The notes under the pieces were generated by a model, which did not search any database, was not told the origin of the DNA, and saw only the letters and a list, made by a program, of their open reading frames with translations. This document shows, in pieces, positions 1 to 11,660 of a stretch of DNA of 64,000 bases. This stretch comes from CAVWCQ01 sp963753545 (GTDB lineage: Bacteria; Chloroflexota; Anaerolineae; Aggregatilineales; Aggregatilineaceae). The DNA is taken from contig CAVWCQ010000010.1 of NCBI GenBank assembly GCA_963753545.1, positions 15,104 to 79,103 on the forward strand, in the 5' to 3' direction. How positions within the stretch are numbered: position 1 is the first letter of the stretch; each line of letters opens with the position of its first letter. The position numbers were made by a program, and so were the translations under genes.

Positions 1-3000
1 TTTGCCACCGATGAGGCTTTATTATCTCTCAAGGCTCTTGCCTCCACCCATTTGGTACAGTAATCTGTCGCAACTAGTATATATTTTGCTCCTGTAGCTC
101 TTCCAGCCGGTTTGATTGGTCCCACAAAATCAAGGCCCCACTTTTGAAAAGGTTCTAACGGTAAAATCGGGTTCAATGGCATACGATTCATGACTTGAGG
201 CTGCCCGATACGCTGGCAAGAATCGCATTGCTTTGCGGTGCGATAGGCATCCTTAATTACGGTAGGCCACCACAATCCTGCTTGAAATATTTTCCGACTT
301 GTGGTTTCTCCCGAAAAGTGTCCTCCGCATACTCCTTGATGCGCTTCAGCAAGTATGGCTTCCTGCTCATGTGGCCTGACGCAACGGCGCATTACTTGGT
401 CAATACCCATCTTGTACAGTTGTCCCGCAATTACCATAAAGGTACGACTACGCAGTGCCAAACGTTTACGTTGATCTCTCGTGCGGTTATCTGGGAACGT
501 ACCCGTTGTGAGGAAATACAACATCTCATCGTACCAGTCAGTTATTGGCTCTATCTGAAATAGATGCACATCTGGCAACTCATCCTCCACACCTTGCGCT
601 TCCTCCCCAGTAGTAATTCTCGACAAAAAATCGGCCATCGCATGATCTTTGCCCGGCGTGTGTTTCACGGTAAACTCAAATTCTTGCAGCAGCAGCATCC
701 ATCTTGCATACTTCCCCGTGAGAACTGGCTTATTCAGCAAGTAAAGCAAGGCTTTATGATCTGTGTAAAACACAAAGTGCTTACCCAACAAGTAATGACG
801 GAATTTATTCACAGAATATATCATCCCCAATGCTTCTCTTTCAGTTGTCGAATAATTGCGCTCTGCTTTTGTCAACCTCCGCGAAGCGTAGTATATAGGA
901 TAATGATATCCCTCCTCGGTACATTGCGTAAGGATGGATCCAATAGCGATTTCCGAAGCATCCACATGTACTGCAAATTCTTTGTTCCAATCAGGGGGTC
1001 TTAACACAGGGGCTTTTGTCAACAACACTTTCAAAGTTTCAAAATTCGCTTGGTGATCTGTTGTCCATCTGTACGGTACATCTTTGTGCAATAAGGTGTA
1101 GAGTGGTGTAGCTAAATCAGCCATGAAGCGAATGAACCTGCCATGCCATTTAATTTTTCCTAGAAACCTTTCCAGTTCCTTCTCATTCTTTGGGGCTTCT
1201 AAATCATTAATCGCTTGAACTTTCTTCTCATCCACTGCTATACCTTCTTTTGATATCACATGCCCAAGCAGTACCCCACTGTTCACCCCAAAAACGCATT
1301 TCGTTGGGTTCAAGCTTAGCCTTGTTTCTTTACACCGTTGCAGGCATAACCGTAATTGCGCCAAATGTTCAGTTTTTTCCCCAAAGACGCTGAAGTCATC
1401 CAAGAACACTCTCATGAACGAGGTCAAATAATCACGGAATATTCCCTGTACCATCCTTTGGAATGTTGCCGGCGCATTCTTCAAGCCGAAAGTCATGACA
1501 TTGGATGCAAAAGCCCCCCATTCAGTCACAAAAGTCGTTTTCTCCCTATCCTCTTGCGCTACCAACACTTGATTATATCCACTAAATCCATCCAAGAATG
1601 AGTACATCTCATGACCCGCAACTGCGTCAAGTACCGCATCAGTAAATGGGAGTGGGAAAGGATCAGTTATTGTTACGACATTCAACTTTCTATAGTCCAC
1701 ACAGACACGAAGTGAACCATTCTTCTTTGGAACAATCACAATCGGGGATAGCCATGTTGCTTGGTCAATTGGGTAGATAAAACCTACTTGCAGTAGTTTA
1801 TCAATTTCCTCCTTTACTCTCCTTGCGTAGTTTGGGTTCATCCGGTACCGTTGTTGCTGAACAGGTTTAGCATCTTTTTGTAAGTCAATTTTGTGTTGGC
1901 AATACGTTGGTTCTATACCCCGCATATCTTTATATGACCACGCAAACACACTCTTGTACTCCGTAAGCAGTTCTATCAGTTCCCTTCTGAATTCCTTGTC
2001 CAAATTTTTGCTGACTCTCACGGTTTGCGCTACTCCTGCTACTGTACTTAAATCCACTTCTTCTGTTGCATCTTCCGGCACTCTCTTGGGTTGTTTTGTC
2101 ATGCGCAACTTAACATCGGCTTCGTACAGTAGGGAATCATCTTCCTCATTTTGCAGGTTCATATCCATCTCGTATTGTGCTTTGATTTTTTCTACTTCCA
2201 CATCAAACAACGATACCAGCGTAGGGTAATCTTCCAACAATTCATCTTCTTCATCCTTCATTGCTCCTTCCAGCCAATTCAACCCTTCCAAACAAACTGG
2301 TCGTATGTTCCCCAACGGTGCATGTAGCTTTGTGACTTTTACCTTCCTTTTACTTTTGCCCCTTCGTATCACAATCTCATCGTCTGCCCAGTTATGCTTA
2401 ACTCTAGCCATTCTAAGCCACGACCTTCCTAAAAGCATCGGGTAACTGCCATCATCACCTTCCATCCGCAATACGGTGAACGTTGTTACAAATTTCAGCC
2501 CCGCAATAGTAATTTCTACATTGCGTATTAATCCGATCGGATTCACTCTTCGTTGATCTGCCATTTTTACTGTAAATGTTGCAGTATTGGTGATGGGAAA
2601 CCCCAAGGCTTTGCGTGTTTCTTCAGCCAGGATATTCACGCCAGAACCTCCATCAAGGACTACTCCCGTTATATTGGTCTCGTTAATCAACACTTCAATC
2701 TCTGGAACTACACCGTCCCAATCAACACAGGGCATTACGGAACAACTTGTTGATGTATTGGTTGGCCCCGTATCCTCTCCATCTTCCTTCGTTGTACTCC
2801 ACCTCTTTCGATATTCCGGGACTAAAGATAGCAATTCCCCCAGGTTGATATTTAGTTGCAATTTTTCCAATTGTTGTAGAATGTCGCAATTCTTGGCTGG
2901 CGCTGTCATCTCACTTTTATCACCCAGCTCGGTTGCGGTAGTACTTGTACACGCACGTATCTCCTGTGGCCTAGCTTTGTTCTGTTTTTGCGGCACATCA

Positions 3001-3545
3001 GCCTTTATCCTCTCCATAGCCTCCTTATACCAACTGCGTATACCCAATTGGATCTCTGTAGGCTTATTCTGTTTGCGGTACACGGTCTCTCCTTGTTGCG
3101 TTTGCTCCCCTGTTACTGGCGGAACTCCTTCGCCCAGGGTACTCCCCTTATGATTCATACTTGTTGCGCCAGAGCCTTGCGGCCCTCCGCCTTCTGCCTC
3201 ACGCAGGTCCACAGCATCATCCTTTTGTTTGGTTTGTCTTACGCTAGAGCTTTGCGGCTCTACGTCTTCTGCCTCTCGCAGGTCAGCAGGATCGCTCTTC
3301 TGCTTATCGCTTCTTACATCCGAGTTCTTACGCTCTCCATTTTCTGCTTCACGCAGGTCAGCAGGTTCACTCTTCTGCTCAATTTTTCTTACGCTGGGGC
3401 TTTGCAGCTCCACGTCTTCTGCATCACGCAGGTCAGCAGGAATAACCTTCTGCTCATTACTTCTTACGCCAGAGCTATTACGCTCTCCGTCTTCTGCCTC
3501 ACGCAGGTCAACAGGAATAACCTTCTGTTTATTTTTCTTACGCCA
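1..3545 (-). CDS. Ty3/gypsy retrotransposon Pol polyprotein (partial, cut by window start)
   Basis: Translated on the minus strand, one frame stays open from about 3545 to the window edge. In order it shows: a retropepsin-like aspartic protease site (LDGGSGVNIL, near 2650); reverse transcriptase (RYRMNPNYARR near 1850, VDYRKLN at 1680-1700, active site FLDDF near 1405 in place of YVDDI); RNase H (HVDASEIAIG near 960, YTDHKALLYLL near 750); the integrase HHCC zinc finger (HQGVCGGH...CDSC, 330-205); and the start of the integrase core (WGLDFVGPI, LVATDYCTKWVE). The rest of integrase, the polypurine tract and the 3' LTR lie outside the window. This domain order defines Ty3/gypsy (Metaviridae) elements. 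FLDDF is a conservative variant, and the open frame suggests a recent copy. Confidence 0.93.
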
Positions 3546-3660
3546 GAGCTATTACGCTCTCCGTCTTCTGCCTCACGCAGGTCAACAGGAATAACCTTCT
3601 GTTTACTTTTACTTACGCCAGAGCTATTACGCTCTCCGTCTTCTGCCTCACGCAGGTTTT
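3180..3660 (-). repeat. Tandem 75-bp coding repeat at the Gag-Pol junction
   Basis: About seven copies of a 75-base (25-residue) unit encode variants of DLREAEDGERNSSGV followed by a Lys/Gln-rich spacer. The three copies nearest Gag are almost identical; the four nearest Pol diverge (AEDVELQSPSV, AENGERKNSDV, AEDVEPQSSSV, AEGGGPQGSGA). The unit at 3500-3560 has lost one base in an A-rich run, which causes the Gag-to-Pol frame change. The gradient from identical to diverged copies suggests recent expansion at one end. Confidence 0.9.
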
Positions 3661-5573
3661 TATACATCAAAGCGGTAGCGCATGGGTTTATTTCTTCCAT
3701 CGCATCTACTTTCGCCTTACCTTTATCTTGGGGGAACTCGTATCCTGGCATACCCAAACCATTCTTCTGGCTTTCATTCCAACAGTCTTTATTTCCGCAC
3801 ACTTGCGTCACTTGCTCCTCTGTTCGGCTCCCCGAGGCTGTACCCTGCTCTTCTTGCAACCATCTCACCGTTTCGCGGCGTACTTTATCATGGTCTTCCC
3901 ATGTAACCGTTTTCTTAGCTTTCGGTTGAGGACACGCTTGGACTCTCCCTTGGCTTCGTGTAACCGCATAACCGCCTACTTCCTCGACATCTTCCAGTGG
4001 CGTAATGCTCACCATATTAATATTAGCTTGCTGACCCGACTGCTCCTGCGGCGCAATGTCTTCCAATTCCGAACGATGCCGCTTCCATAACTGGCAATCC
4101 GGTTTACGATGTCCTGGCTGCCTGCAATACCAGCAAATACCATCGGGTAATCTCCCTCTCCCGTATGTCCGAGGTGGCGGCACCGCATTCATGTGGTTTG
4201 GCCCTTGTGCTACTACTGCTGCGACTTGCGGTTGCGCTTGAACTTGCAATACCGGGGTCTCAACTGGAACCCTTCTTCTTGCTCCATTAAACCTGCAGTT
4301 CTCAGTAGTATGGTTATTCGTGGTTACGCATATAGCACAATACCTATCATTCATCCTGCATTCTTCCTTCGTATGTCCTTCGTTAGAACAACGCGGACAG
4401 TAGACTCCAGGTCGATACGTAGACGTGGATCCACCAGTAGTTAGCTTGGTCATTAATGCTTCAACATTCTTTACCTTTACTTTAGTCTTACGCTTAGTTC
4501 TTTTCCCCCCATCGCTCTCCGAGCTGCTTGACGATGATGCCTCCGAATCCGACTGCGAGCTGGAACTGGAACACGCTTCCTTGTACTTTTTTGCTCCTTT
4601 CTTCTGGTTGCGCGTGTTGCGCTCAACCCGCGATGCTAACTCCACCGCCTCATCTAAGCTATTCAAGTCTTGCGCATTCAAGGATATGATACCTCTATAT
4701 TCCCTGCGCAGTCCAGCCACGAACCAGCCGATAAGCATTGTCCTAGTCGGCTTTGAATCCTCATCCAGTCTTTTATAAAGTGTACGCAGTCGCCCCGCAT
4801 ATTCATCAACTGGCTCCTTGCGCCCCTGCTTCATTTTATACAACTTCTGCAATAGTTGTACTGGGGTCTTCTCCTGCCTAAACCTTATCAGGAAGGCATT
4901 ACGCATCGCGGCCCATGTTGCAAAATGGCCTTGCTCATACTGAACATACCATTCCATTGCCGTATCCCGCAAGGTACAGGGAAAGAAACGCAATTTGTGC
5001 ATGTCTGTTGTGTGGCCGTTGGCTGTACACACCGTATCGAACTCATTGATATGGGTGTCGGGATTATCACCTCGCTTCCCCTTAAATTGTGGCAACCGAA
5101 TTCTTGCAAAACTTGCGCCTGCCTCTTGCTGCATTGCGCCTTCTCTGTTCAGCCGCGCAAGTGTGCCCTGGTTCTGCACCGTATTCCCTCGCCCACGGAT
5201 TCTTTGAAAACAGTGACTGCGATGTCCCGTATTGAAATTCTGCTGTCGTAAACCAATTTTTTGGGCTGGTCGGCCTATGATACGGATTCCACTCGTTCCA
5301 CGGTATACTAGCCTCTGGTTCCTGCGCTTGGTGCTGGTGCGATTGTCCGTTCTCCGGTACGTAGCATTCCCACCCCGGGGGTAGATCTTCCTCGATTCCT
5401 ACTGCCGGTTCCTTCTGATTCAGTGTCCTCGCCCTATAGCTTGATTCGCCAATTGCGGCTACTCCGTCACTGTGACAGGTACTCTTTTCGGTCCGCAACC
5501 TGTAACGCCGTTCACGATCTGTCACCAACTGGTCATACGACGTTCGTTCGTCTTCCGTGACTCCCCTCGACAT
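3464..5573 (-). CDS. Ty3/gypsy Gag polyprotein with two frame changes
   Basis: The likely start is ATG at 5573, only about 48 bases after the primer-binding site. The first ~130 residues (MSRGVTEDERTSYDQL...) are in the same frame as Pol. Near 5180 the frame changes to that of the long central part, which ends at 3464. The central part has a retrotransposon Gag capsid domain (RDTAMEWYVQYEQGH, LQKLYKMKQGRKEPVDEYAGRL), a Ser/Lys-rich low-complexity stretch, and two CCHC-type zinc knuckles (CPRCSNEGHTKEEC and CWYCRQPGHRKPDC). It then enters a tandem repeat (3180-3660). A one-base deletion near 3530, relative to the preceding repeat unit, returns to the Pol frame. Gag and Pol were probably one long polyprotein and the two frame changes compensate each other. 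Confidence 0.9.
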
Positions 5574-5620
5574 AACATTTCACCCGCACTTCTTCTTCAA
5601 AAATTATACATATCCTGTCG

Positions 5621-5639
5621 TTCCCCAGCGGAGTCGCCA
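5621..5639 (-). other. Primer-binding site (tRNA-Arg type)
   Basis: Read on the minus strand, TGGCGACTCCGCTGGGGAA begins with TGG (complement of the tRNA CCA end), and its complement fits the 3' end of a plant arginine tRNA. It sits between the LTR end (CA on the minus strand at 5642) and the gag start at 5573, as expected for a plus-strand-like retroelement read right to left. Confidence 0.8.
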
Positions 5640-5641
5640 AG

Positions 5642-7260
5642 TGTTTTTTGGGGAACCTAGACTATGGATCAAATTGGACCCTACCTAGGCAAGATATGGG
5701 TTCTAACTTAGAACGGTCAGAGTACGGTTATAACTTAAGAGAAGGTAGTGAGGTGAAGGGTACAGTTATCCAATGATATATCACAGAGTCAAGAACACAA
5801 CACACTTTCTACAGAGATATTCACAGTTTATACTACTCAAAGTCATATGTACACAAGTATATACAGAAATCAATGTTGGTTTGTATTACTCAATTATACA
5901 GGGATACACCCAAAAGTATATACAAATTAACAATATACAAGATACACAAAATACAGATCAACTGTAATTTCTTATTACTGCGCATAAGGCATACAACAAG
6001 GGTGGATCATATCCCTTCCCTTCACAGCAGCAGCCTACACCGGCTATAAACTGCACTCAGCTTCTTGAACATAGATGTGGCAACAGCTTCACTTGCTCAC
6101 CGACTCTATCAACAACCTCCTCTACCAACAGCTTCAGCCAACAACATTAGCACCCGACAACCCGTCAATAGCTAAGCTCCTCGGCACTTCACAGCTCTCG
6201 CAGTAATCAGGCTAGGATGATCAACAACAAACCAGCCCTGCACTCTCTATCTTCAACACAACATACACAGCTACACAACTGGTACTCAGCTACTCAGCAA
6301 CACCTCAGTTGGGCTTATCAACCTTCGTACTCCTCAGCACAACAATAGGTACACAACGTCTCAATTCTCGCTATACAGCATCACAGCCTCTCTTGGTCTG
6401 CAACTGTTGTCTTACTTCTCCCTCTCTTCAACAACTTCAACAACTTCTTCAACAACTCTCAACAACAACACCTTCAACTAACAACCAACTACATCAACAA
6501 CCCTTCAACAATCCTACAACAACTCCTTTTATACGCTGGTCGCACAACTCGGTAACTGTCGTTGTCAGGCAGTTAGACTGTCGCAGTCGAAACCGTTACA
6601 ACAATTACGCACCGCCATCAACTGTCAACATCGCACCGCCTTCAGCTGTCAGCATCAGATCGTAACAACATCGCACCGCCTTCAGCTGTCAACATCAAGC
6701 CGTAACAACATCACGCCGCCTTCAGCTATCAGCTACGCCGCAAATCACCAAAAACCGTCCGCAAAACCGCACTTCATCATAAAACAACTACGCCGCAAGG
6801 TATTCCCGCAAGCCGCAATTAATCAGTATGTTACCTGCACTACAGGGCACACAACCAACCGTACATCAGCTAATCACATAGCTTTCCCCGTACTCTCCGG
6901 CTTCCCCTCATAGATACGGTACATCCTCCTAAGTATTGCCTAAGGGTTTCATTACTGCCTAGATGCGCTACAACTAGTTACGCTTCCACTTCCAACTACG
7001 GGAAAGACTTAGAAATGCGCTACTCCTCTAAGCAAGGTTCCTTTATTTATGTACAAGGTTCTACACCTATAAGCTACGCTACTCCTCTTATGCACAAAGA
7101 CTAGTTACGCTTAGGGATAAGTCTTCTACCTACAAGGTACAAAAAGGTAAATCACTACTACTTAATGGCTAACGCAACAAGCTCATCAAGTGTAGACCGC
7201 GGGAATCTAAACATAGGTGCCGCATCACATCCTCGGAAGGAGCCCACCGCAATACTGTCT
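5642..7260 (-). repeat. 5' LTR and leader of the gypsy element (outer boundary unresolved)
   Basis: The 3' end of the LTR is at 5642 (CA on the minus strand, two bases before the PBS). No second LTR is in the window, so the outer TG end cannot be fixed; candidates lie between about 7260 and 7500. The stretch is low in GC with CAACA-rich tracts at 6420-6530 and has no credible coding sequence. GTAGCG/AACTAGT-like words recur at 6960-7110. Confidence 0.65.
6629..6740. repeat. 40-bp tandem repeat in the LTR
   Basis: Two full copies of a 40-base unit (6629-6668 and 6669-6708), each starting CATCGCACCGCCTTCAGC, are followed by a partial third (from 6709, CATCACGCCGCC). A weaker partial copy precedes them at about 6607. 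Tandem repeats of this kind are common in plant LTRs. Confidence 0.8.
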
Positions 7261-7908
7261 CTTGCGCAGCTTCACCGCCAACATATTGAAATCTCTGTTT
7301 TATTTGTATTATCGTAATTATTTATATTACATGTGAGAGTTTTTGAGAAGTTTCGGCGAATTTCAGCAAGCTTCTTGCACTTAGTATATTTCTTTCGTAT
7401 ACTTTGAATTAGTTAAGTGATCTAAATAAATAGCTTTACTCTGGCTGGGCTGCGGCTTCACGATTGTGGACAGCAGCATAACAACACTTTTAATGGTTGA
7501 AGTGCAGCCTGTTTTCCCCCACTCATGCCCCAAAATTGACCTGACCTAATGGTGTTATTGTTTTATTCAAAGCCTTACCATGCTAATTCAATTTGCGGCT
7601 CGTCCCGATCGAATTGTAGGCGAAACCAACTTCCCGCATGTTTTAGGGCAGGATCGGTGTCGTTCGTCTCTGTGGCATCAAGAAGTAAATCAGAGACCGA
7701 GCGGGGTAACGCAATATCTCGAAGGCCAGCACGTGATGTCATGTCGCGAGTTGGCCTTTTTGTTTGGCTATATTCCCAGCATTAAGCCGGAGCGCTGTCC
7801 AACACGCCGAAAGGAGGACATTCCTCAATACGATAGCACGAGAAAGTGACATCAGTTTTTGTATAGTTCTGTCAAAAACGGACATTTACCAGGAGGAATA
7901 GAAAGAAA
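7142..7908. other. Plant-to-bacteria junction region without genes
   Basis: The sequence changes character here. Up to about 7250 it resembles the LTR; from about 7560 it looks bacterial (higher GC, a terminator-like hairpin at 7721-7763, then a ribosome binding site). The stretch between is AT-rich around 7290-7430. I see no gene in it. The exact join cannot be placed by eye. Confidence 0.6.
7721..7763 (+). terminator. Terminator-like hairpin upstream of operon A
   Basis: AAGGCCA (7722-7728) pairs with TGGCCTT (7752-7758) and is followed by a T-rich tail (TTTTGTTT). It lies 145 bases before the first ABC gene. It could terminate an upstream gene lost at the junction or act as a leader attenuator. 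Confidence 0.5.
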
Positions 7909-9268
7909 ATGTTGAAGAAAACCATTAGTCTTCTCGTTCTCGCCTCGGTAGTTTTAACGCTTACGTTTGGTTTTGGCTCGTCGAATGTGTCCGCCAAGCC
8001 CGAAGCACGTCAAGTAACAGAGCTGACAATCCTCTGGGCGGAATGGGACCCGGCCAACTATTTGCAGGAAATCGGCAACCGCTACGAAGCCGAAACCGGC
8101 ATCAAAGTCAATGTCATCCAGGAACCCTGGGGCAGCTTCTATGATCGCATGGCTGCTGAATGGGCCGCCAAGGGCGATGCCTATGATATGGTCGTCGGCG
8201 ACAGCCAGTGGATCGGCCAGGGTGTCGAGCAGGGCCACTATATGGACCTGACCGATTTCATGGTCGAGAACGGCATCAACGAAACTGTGACCCCGGCGAC
8301 CCTCCAATTCTACGGCGAATATCCGGCGGGTTCGGGCACGCTATTATGCTTATCCCACCGAAGGTGATGCGGTAGGTTGGGCCTATCGTAAAGACCTGTT
8401 CGAAGATCCCGACAATATGGCCGCGTTCGAAGCCAAATACGGCTATCCGCTGGCCGTGCCCGAAACCTGGGTGCAGCTGCGCGACATCGCCGAATTCTTC
8501 ACCCGCCCGGATGAGAATCTCTACGGCGTGGGCGTTTACACCCAGATCGACTACGACGGGCTGACGATGGGCTATGAAAACGTCCATGTTCAGCTGGGGT
8601 GTCGACTGGTAGGGTGAGGACTATCAAGGTGCTGGGTGTGGTGAACTCCGAACGCGCGGTCGAAGCCCTGGAATTCTACAAGGGCCTGTACCAGTTCGCG
8701 CCTCCCGGCACGAACAACGCCTTCTTCGCGGAGATGAACGATGTGTTCATCAACGGGCAGGCCGCGATGATCATGAACTACTTCGCCTTCTTCCCGGCGC
8801 TGGCGAACCCTGGCATCAATCCCTATGCCGAAGTGACCGGCTTCTTCGCGACGCCCGCTGGCCCTTATGGCGATCGTTATACCGCGCTTGGGCGGCCAGG
8901 GGTTGAGCGTAATCAACTACATCAGCGATGAGCGCAAGCAGGCGTCGCTGGACTTCATCAAGTGGTTTGCCAGCAAAGAAGTCCAGGCACAGTGGGCCGA
9001 AGTCGGCGGTTATACCTGCAATATCGAAGTGCTGGAATTCGGAAGCATTCCTGACCAACACGCCCTACAACCCCGCGTTCGCGGAATCGATGACCTTCGT
9101 CAAGGACTTCTGGAACATCCCGCTGTTTCGGCGAACTGCTGGAACCCGTCCAGCGCAACCTGCACGCCTTTGTCGTCGGTGGTGAAGGCACCGCGAAGGA
9201 AGCGCTGGACAATATGGCTGTCGAACAGCACGAAATCCTCGTCGAAGCACGGTGTGATTGAAGAGTAA
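7909..9268 (+). CDS. Sugar ABC transporter solute-binding protein, family 1 (frameshifted)
   Basis: This encodes an extracellular solute-binding protein of the MalE/UgpB class, about 450 residues after frame correction. A strong ribosome binding site (AGGAGG about 14 bases upstream) sets the ATG at 7909. The N-terminus is a signal peptide (MLKKTISLLVLASVV, then a cleavable Ala-rich region). Family-typical stretches follow: WAEWDPANYLQEIGNRYEAE, DMVVGDSQWIGQG, AAMIMNYFAFFPAL and FIKWFASKEVQAQWAEVGG. The reading frame is interrupted near 8335, 8600-8630, 8895, 9047, 9130 and 9235, mostly by one extra base. It is the first gene of a seven- to ten-gene transport and catabolic operon. The substrate is not evident; the downstream enzymes suggest a sugar, polyol or glycoside. 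Confidence 0.85.
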
Positions 9269-9293
9269 GCTGTTCTGTCACGTATCACTCTTG

Positions 9294-9321
9294 GGGGAGG
9301 CGGTCGTCGCGCCGCCTCCCC
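9294..9321 (+). promoter_or_regulatory. Stem-loop after the binding-protein gene
   Basis: A perfect 10-bp stem (GGGGAGGCGG / CCGCCTCCCC) with an 8-base loop lies 25 bases after the binding-protein stop and before the permease. There is no T-run, so it probably stabilises the upstream mRNA or slows transcription rather than terminating fully. The same arrangement follows the other four binding-protein genes here. Confidence 0.7.
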
Positions 9322-9344
9322 AGATGACAACTATCGAGGTGCAC

Positions 9345-10306
9345 ATGGCTCATGTCTAATGTCAATGCTCTAGCAGGATCCTACCCGGCAGCCGTGCGCA
9401 CGCCGTTTCGAGGCGGCGTCAGGTTGAGCGACAGGACATATCGCCATGTTGTTCATCATGCCGACGCTGATTCTGCTGATTGTGATCAATATTTTTCCGC
9501 TGCTTTACAGCCTCTATCTGAGCTTTACCGAATATTCGGTGATCGCCAACGAGCCGCCGCAGTGGATCGCCCTCGAAAATTATCGAAAAAATTCTGACCA
9601 CGACGCGGCCGTTACTGGCACAACTTCACCGTGACGGGCAAATATGCGCTGCTGTCGGTCGGCATGCAGCTCGTCTCGGCTTTACGCTGGCGATGCTGCT
9701 GCGCCAAAAATTCAAAGGGAGCGGGCTGGTCACAACGCTGATTCTGATCCCGATGATGCTCTCGCCCGTCGTCGTGGGGCTGTTCTGGAAACTGATTTTT
9801 GACCCGTCCAAAGGCATTTTTAACTACCTGATCTATACCGAACCGCCACCAGCGGAGCAAACAATGGCTGGCAGATCATGATCTGGCGCTGTGGGCGATC
9901 GTGATCGTCGATGTGTGGATGTGGAGTCCTTTTGTGATGCTGCTGTGCCTGTCGGGCTTGAGCGCCATTCCCGACTATCTCTACGAAGCCGCGGCCATTG
10001 ACCGGGCCAGCGCGTGGTTCCAGTTCCGGCGCATCACGCTGCCCCAGGTCGATGCCGCTGCTGCTGATCGCGGTGCTGTTCCGCACGATTGAGGCGTTAA
10101 AAGCGTTTGACCTGGTGATGGGCCTGACTGGCGGCGCGCCGGGTGATGCGACCGAAACGGTCGCCGTGCGCTCTGTACAGCGAGGCGTTTCTTGGCAAGT
10201 TCAAGACCGGGCAAATCCAGCGCGCTCGCCTATATTGTGCTGGTGATCATCATCGCGGTCAGCAACCTGTATATTCGTGACGCTCAACCGGATGAGGGAA
10301 GGGTAG
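9345..10306 (+). CDS. Sugar ABC transporter permease, MalF/UgpA type (frameshifted)
   Basis: An inner-membrane permease of the binding-protein-dependent transport family. ATG at 9345 follows AGGTG. Hydrophobic segments are visible at 9446-9520 (LFIMPTLILLIVINIFPLLYSL), 9690-9810 (TLILIPMMLSPVVVGLFWKL), 9900-9970 and 10210-10270. The cytoplasmic EAA loop that contacts the ATPase reads YEAAAIDRASAWFQFRRITLPQ (9985-10050). The frame breaks near 9440, 9595, 9680, 9860, 10050 and 10170. The stop at 10306 is four bases before the next start. It works with the second permease and the two ATPases downstream. Confidence 0.82.
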
Positions 10307-10309
10307 GCC

Positions 10310-10640
10310 GTGATCAACTTTCCACTGCCAGGATCTTCCTGGTTCTGGATCTACTTCTTCTTTTGGGTGTGGTCGGTCATCGGACAGCACCAACCGGATT
10401 ATCTTCCGCCACAAAGGTCAGCATCCGCTTGCTGGAGCGGCTGGCCGGAGTGCGTCGTTGGGCGCTGATCGGCGGCGTGGTGTTCATGCTAATTGCTGGT
10501 TCTGGCCCTCGATCTTTTTGCGATTGACGCGCTGGAGTCGGTCCGTCTGGTTGGCATGCTGATCGCGATGCTGCCTGATCGCTGCGCTGATCGGTTCTGG
10601 TGCTGTTGAATTCCTGCCGGAACACTGCACCCGGTGGCTG
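10310..10640 (+). CDS. Membrane segment ahead of second permease (N-terminal part or separate small protein)
   Basis: A GTG at 10310, four bases after the previous stop, opens a frame starting MINFPLPGSSWFWIYFFFWVW. It continues (after a frame change near 10385) into basic and hydrophobic stretches LLERLAGVRRWALIGG, VVFMLIA and VRLVGMLIAMLL, so two or three membrane helices are likely. It could be a small membrane protein of the transporter, as in some glycerol ABC operons, or an N-terminal extension of the following permease. The sequence between 10560 and 10740 is too damaged to decide. I do not recognise a family. Confidence 0.45.
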
Positions 10641-11655
10641 ATGCGGCATAATCCAGGCGGTAGGCGATCCTCGACCTGCCCGTCGAACTATTCGACCCGC
10701 GTGGACAAAGTCGATCCGACGCTGGCAGGCGATGCAGGCCATCCGCGCCAGCGTCGTATCATGTGGCCTCGCATTTCTGACGCTGATCCCGGTGTTCTGG
10801 ATGAGTATGACGGCCTTCAAATCGCGCGCGGATGCGGTGGCGTCACCGCCGAAAGTGGTCGTTTGAGCCGACGATGGAAGGTTATATCAGCCTGCTGACC
10901 AAGCGCCGCCAGTTGAACGAGCTGAGCAGATACCGAATATCGAGCAGCGAACATGATCTCAACTGGGCGACGAAGTAATGCTCAAACGCGGGCAGGCCAT
11001 CATCGGCCAAAGCGACTATGTCAAGCAGCCTGCGCAACTCGCTGATCATCGCCGGGATCATCGACGATTGCTTCGGTGGGCTTGGGCGTGCTGGCGGCCT
11101 ATGCGTTCAGCCGGTTCAAAATCCCCGGCGAAGGTGATTTGCTGTTTTTCATTCTCAGCACGCGTATGCTGCCGCCGGTCGTCGTGACGATCCCCATCTT
11201 CCTGATGTATCGCGAGGTGGGCTTGTACGACACCTACCCGGGCTGATCATCCTGCTTACACCGCGTTTAACCTGTCGTTCTCGGTCTGGCTGCTCAAGGG
11301 CTTCATCGACGAGATCCCGCGCGAATACGAAGAAGCGGCGCTGGTCGATGGCTATACCCGCCTGCAGGCTTTCCGTAAGATCGTCCTGCCGCAGGCGGTT
11401 ACCGGGCATCGCCGCCACGACCGTGTTTTGTTTCATCTTTGCCTGGAACGAATACGCTTTCGCGCTGATGCTGACGTCAGACGCGCGCGCACCGCGCCGC
11501 CCAGCATCCCCTCGATGTTGGGGACGGGCGGCATCGAGTGGGCGGCGATTGCGGCGGGTTCGCTGGTCTTCCTGATCCCGGTGGTGATCGTGACGTTTGC
11601 GCTGCGGAAGTATCTGCTGCGCGGCGTCACCTTCGGCGCAATTCGTCAGGGATAA
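10640..11655 (+). CDS. Sugar ABC transporter permease, MalG type (frameshifted)
   Basis: The second transmembrane subunit. Recognisable parts after frame correction are a first helix (FLTLIPVFWMSMTAFKSR, about 10770-10825), a periplasmic stretch (PTMEGYISLLTKRR), ISTIASVGLGVLAAYAFSRFK (about 11060-11125), RMLPPVVVTIPIFLMYRE, and the EAA motif EYEEAALVDGYTRLQAF (11325-11370). The C-terminus is ALRKYLLRGVTFGAIRQG, a typical MalG-family ending. The start is uncertain because of damage at 10560-10740. The stop at 11655 is five bases before the ATPase start at 11661. Confidence 0.82.
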
Positions 11656-11660
11656 GGTCG

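Noticed and set aside
3520..3545. Programmed -1 frameshift between Gag and Pol
   Set aside because: The site (AGA AAA ATA AAC) is not a standard slippery heptamer, and the neighbouring repeat unit shows simply one more base. A second compensating shift at 5180 also argues for indels or errors.
3180..6740. CRISPR array in the tandem repeats
   Set aside because: The repeats are coding units or LTR repeats without unique spacers; no cas genes are present.
1..7600. Plus-strand open frames in the first 7 kb
   Set aside because: They are antisense shadows of gag-pol or low-complexity LTR sequence without family features.
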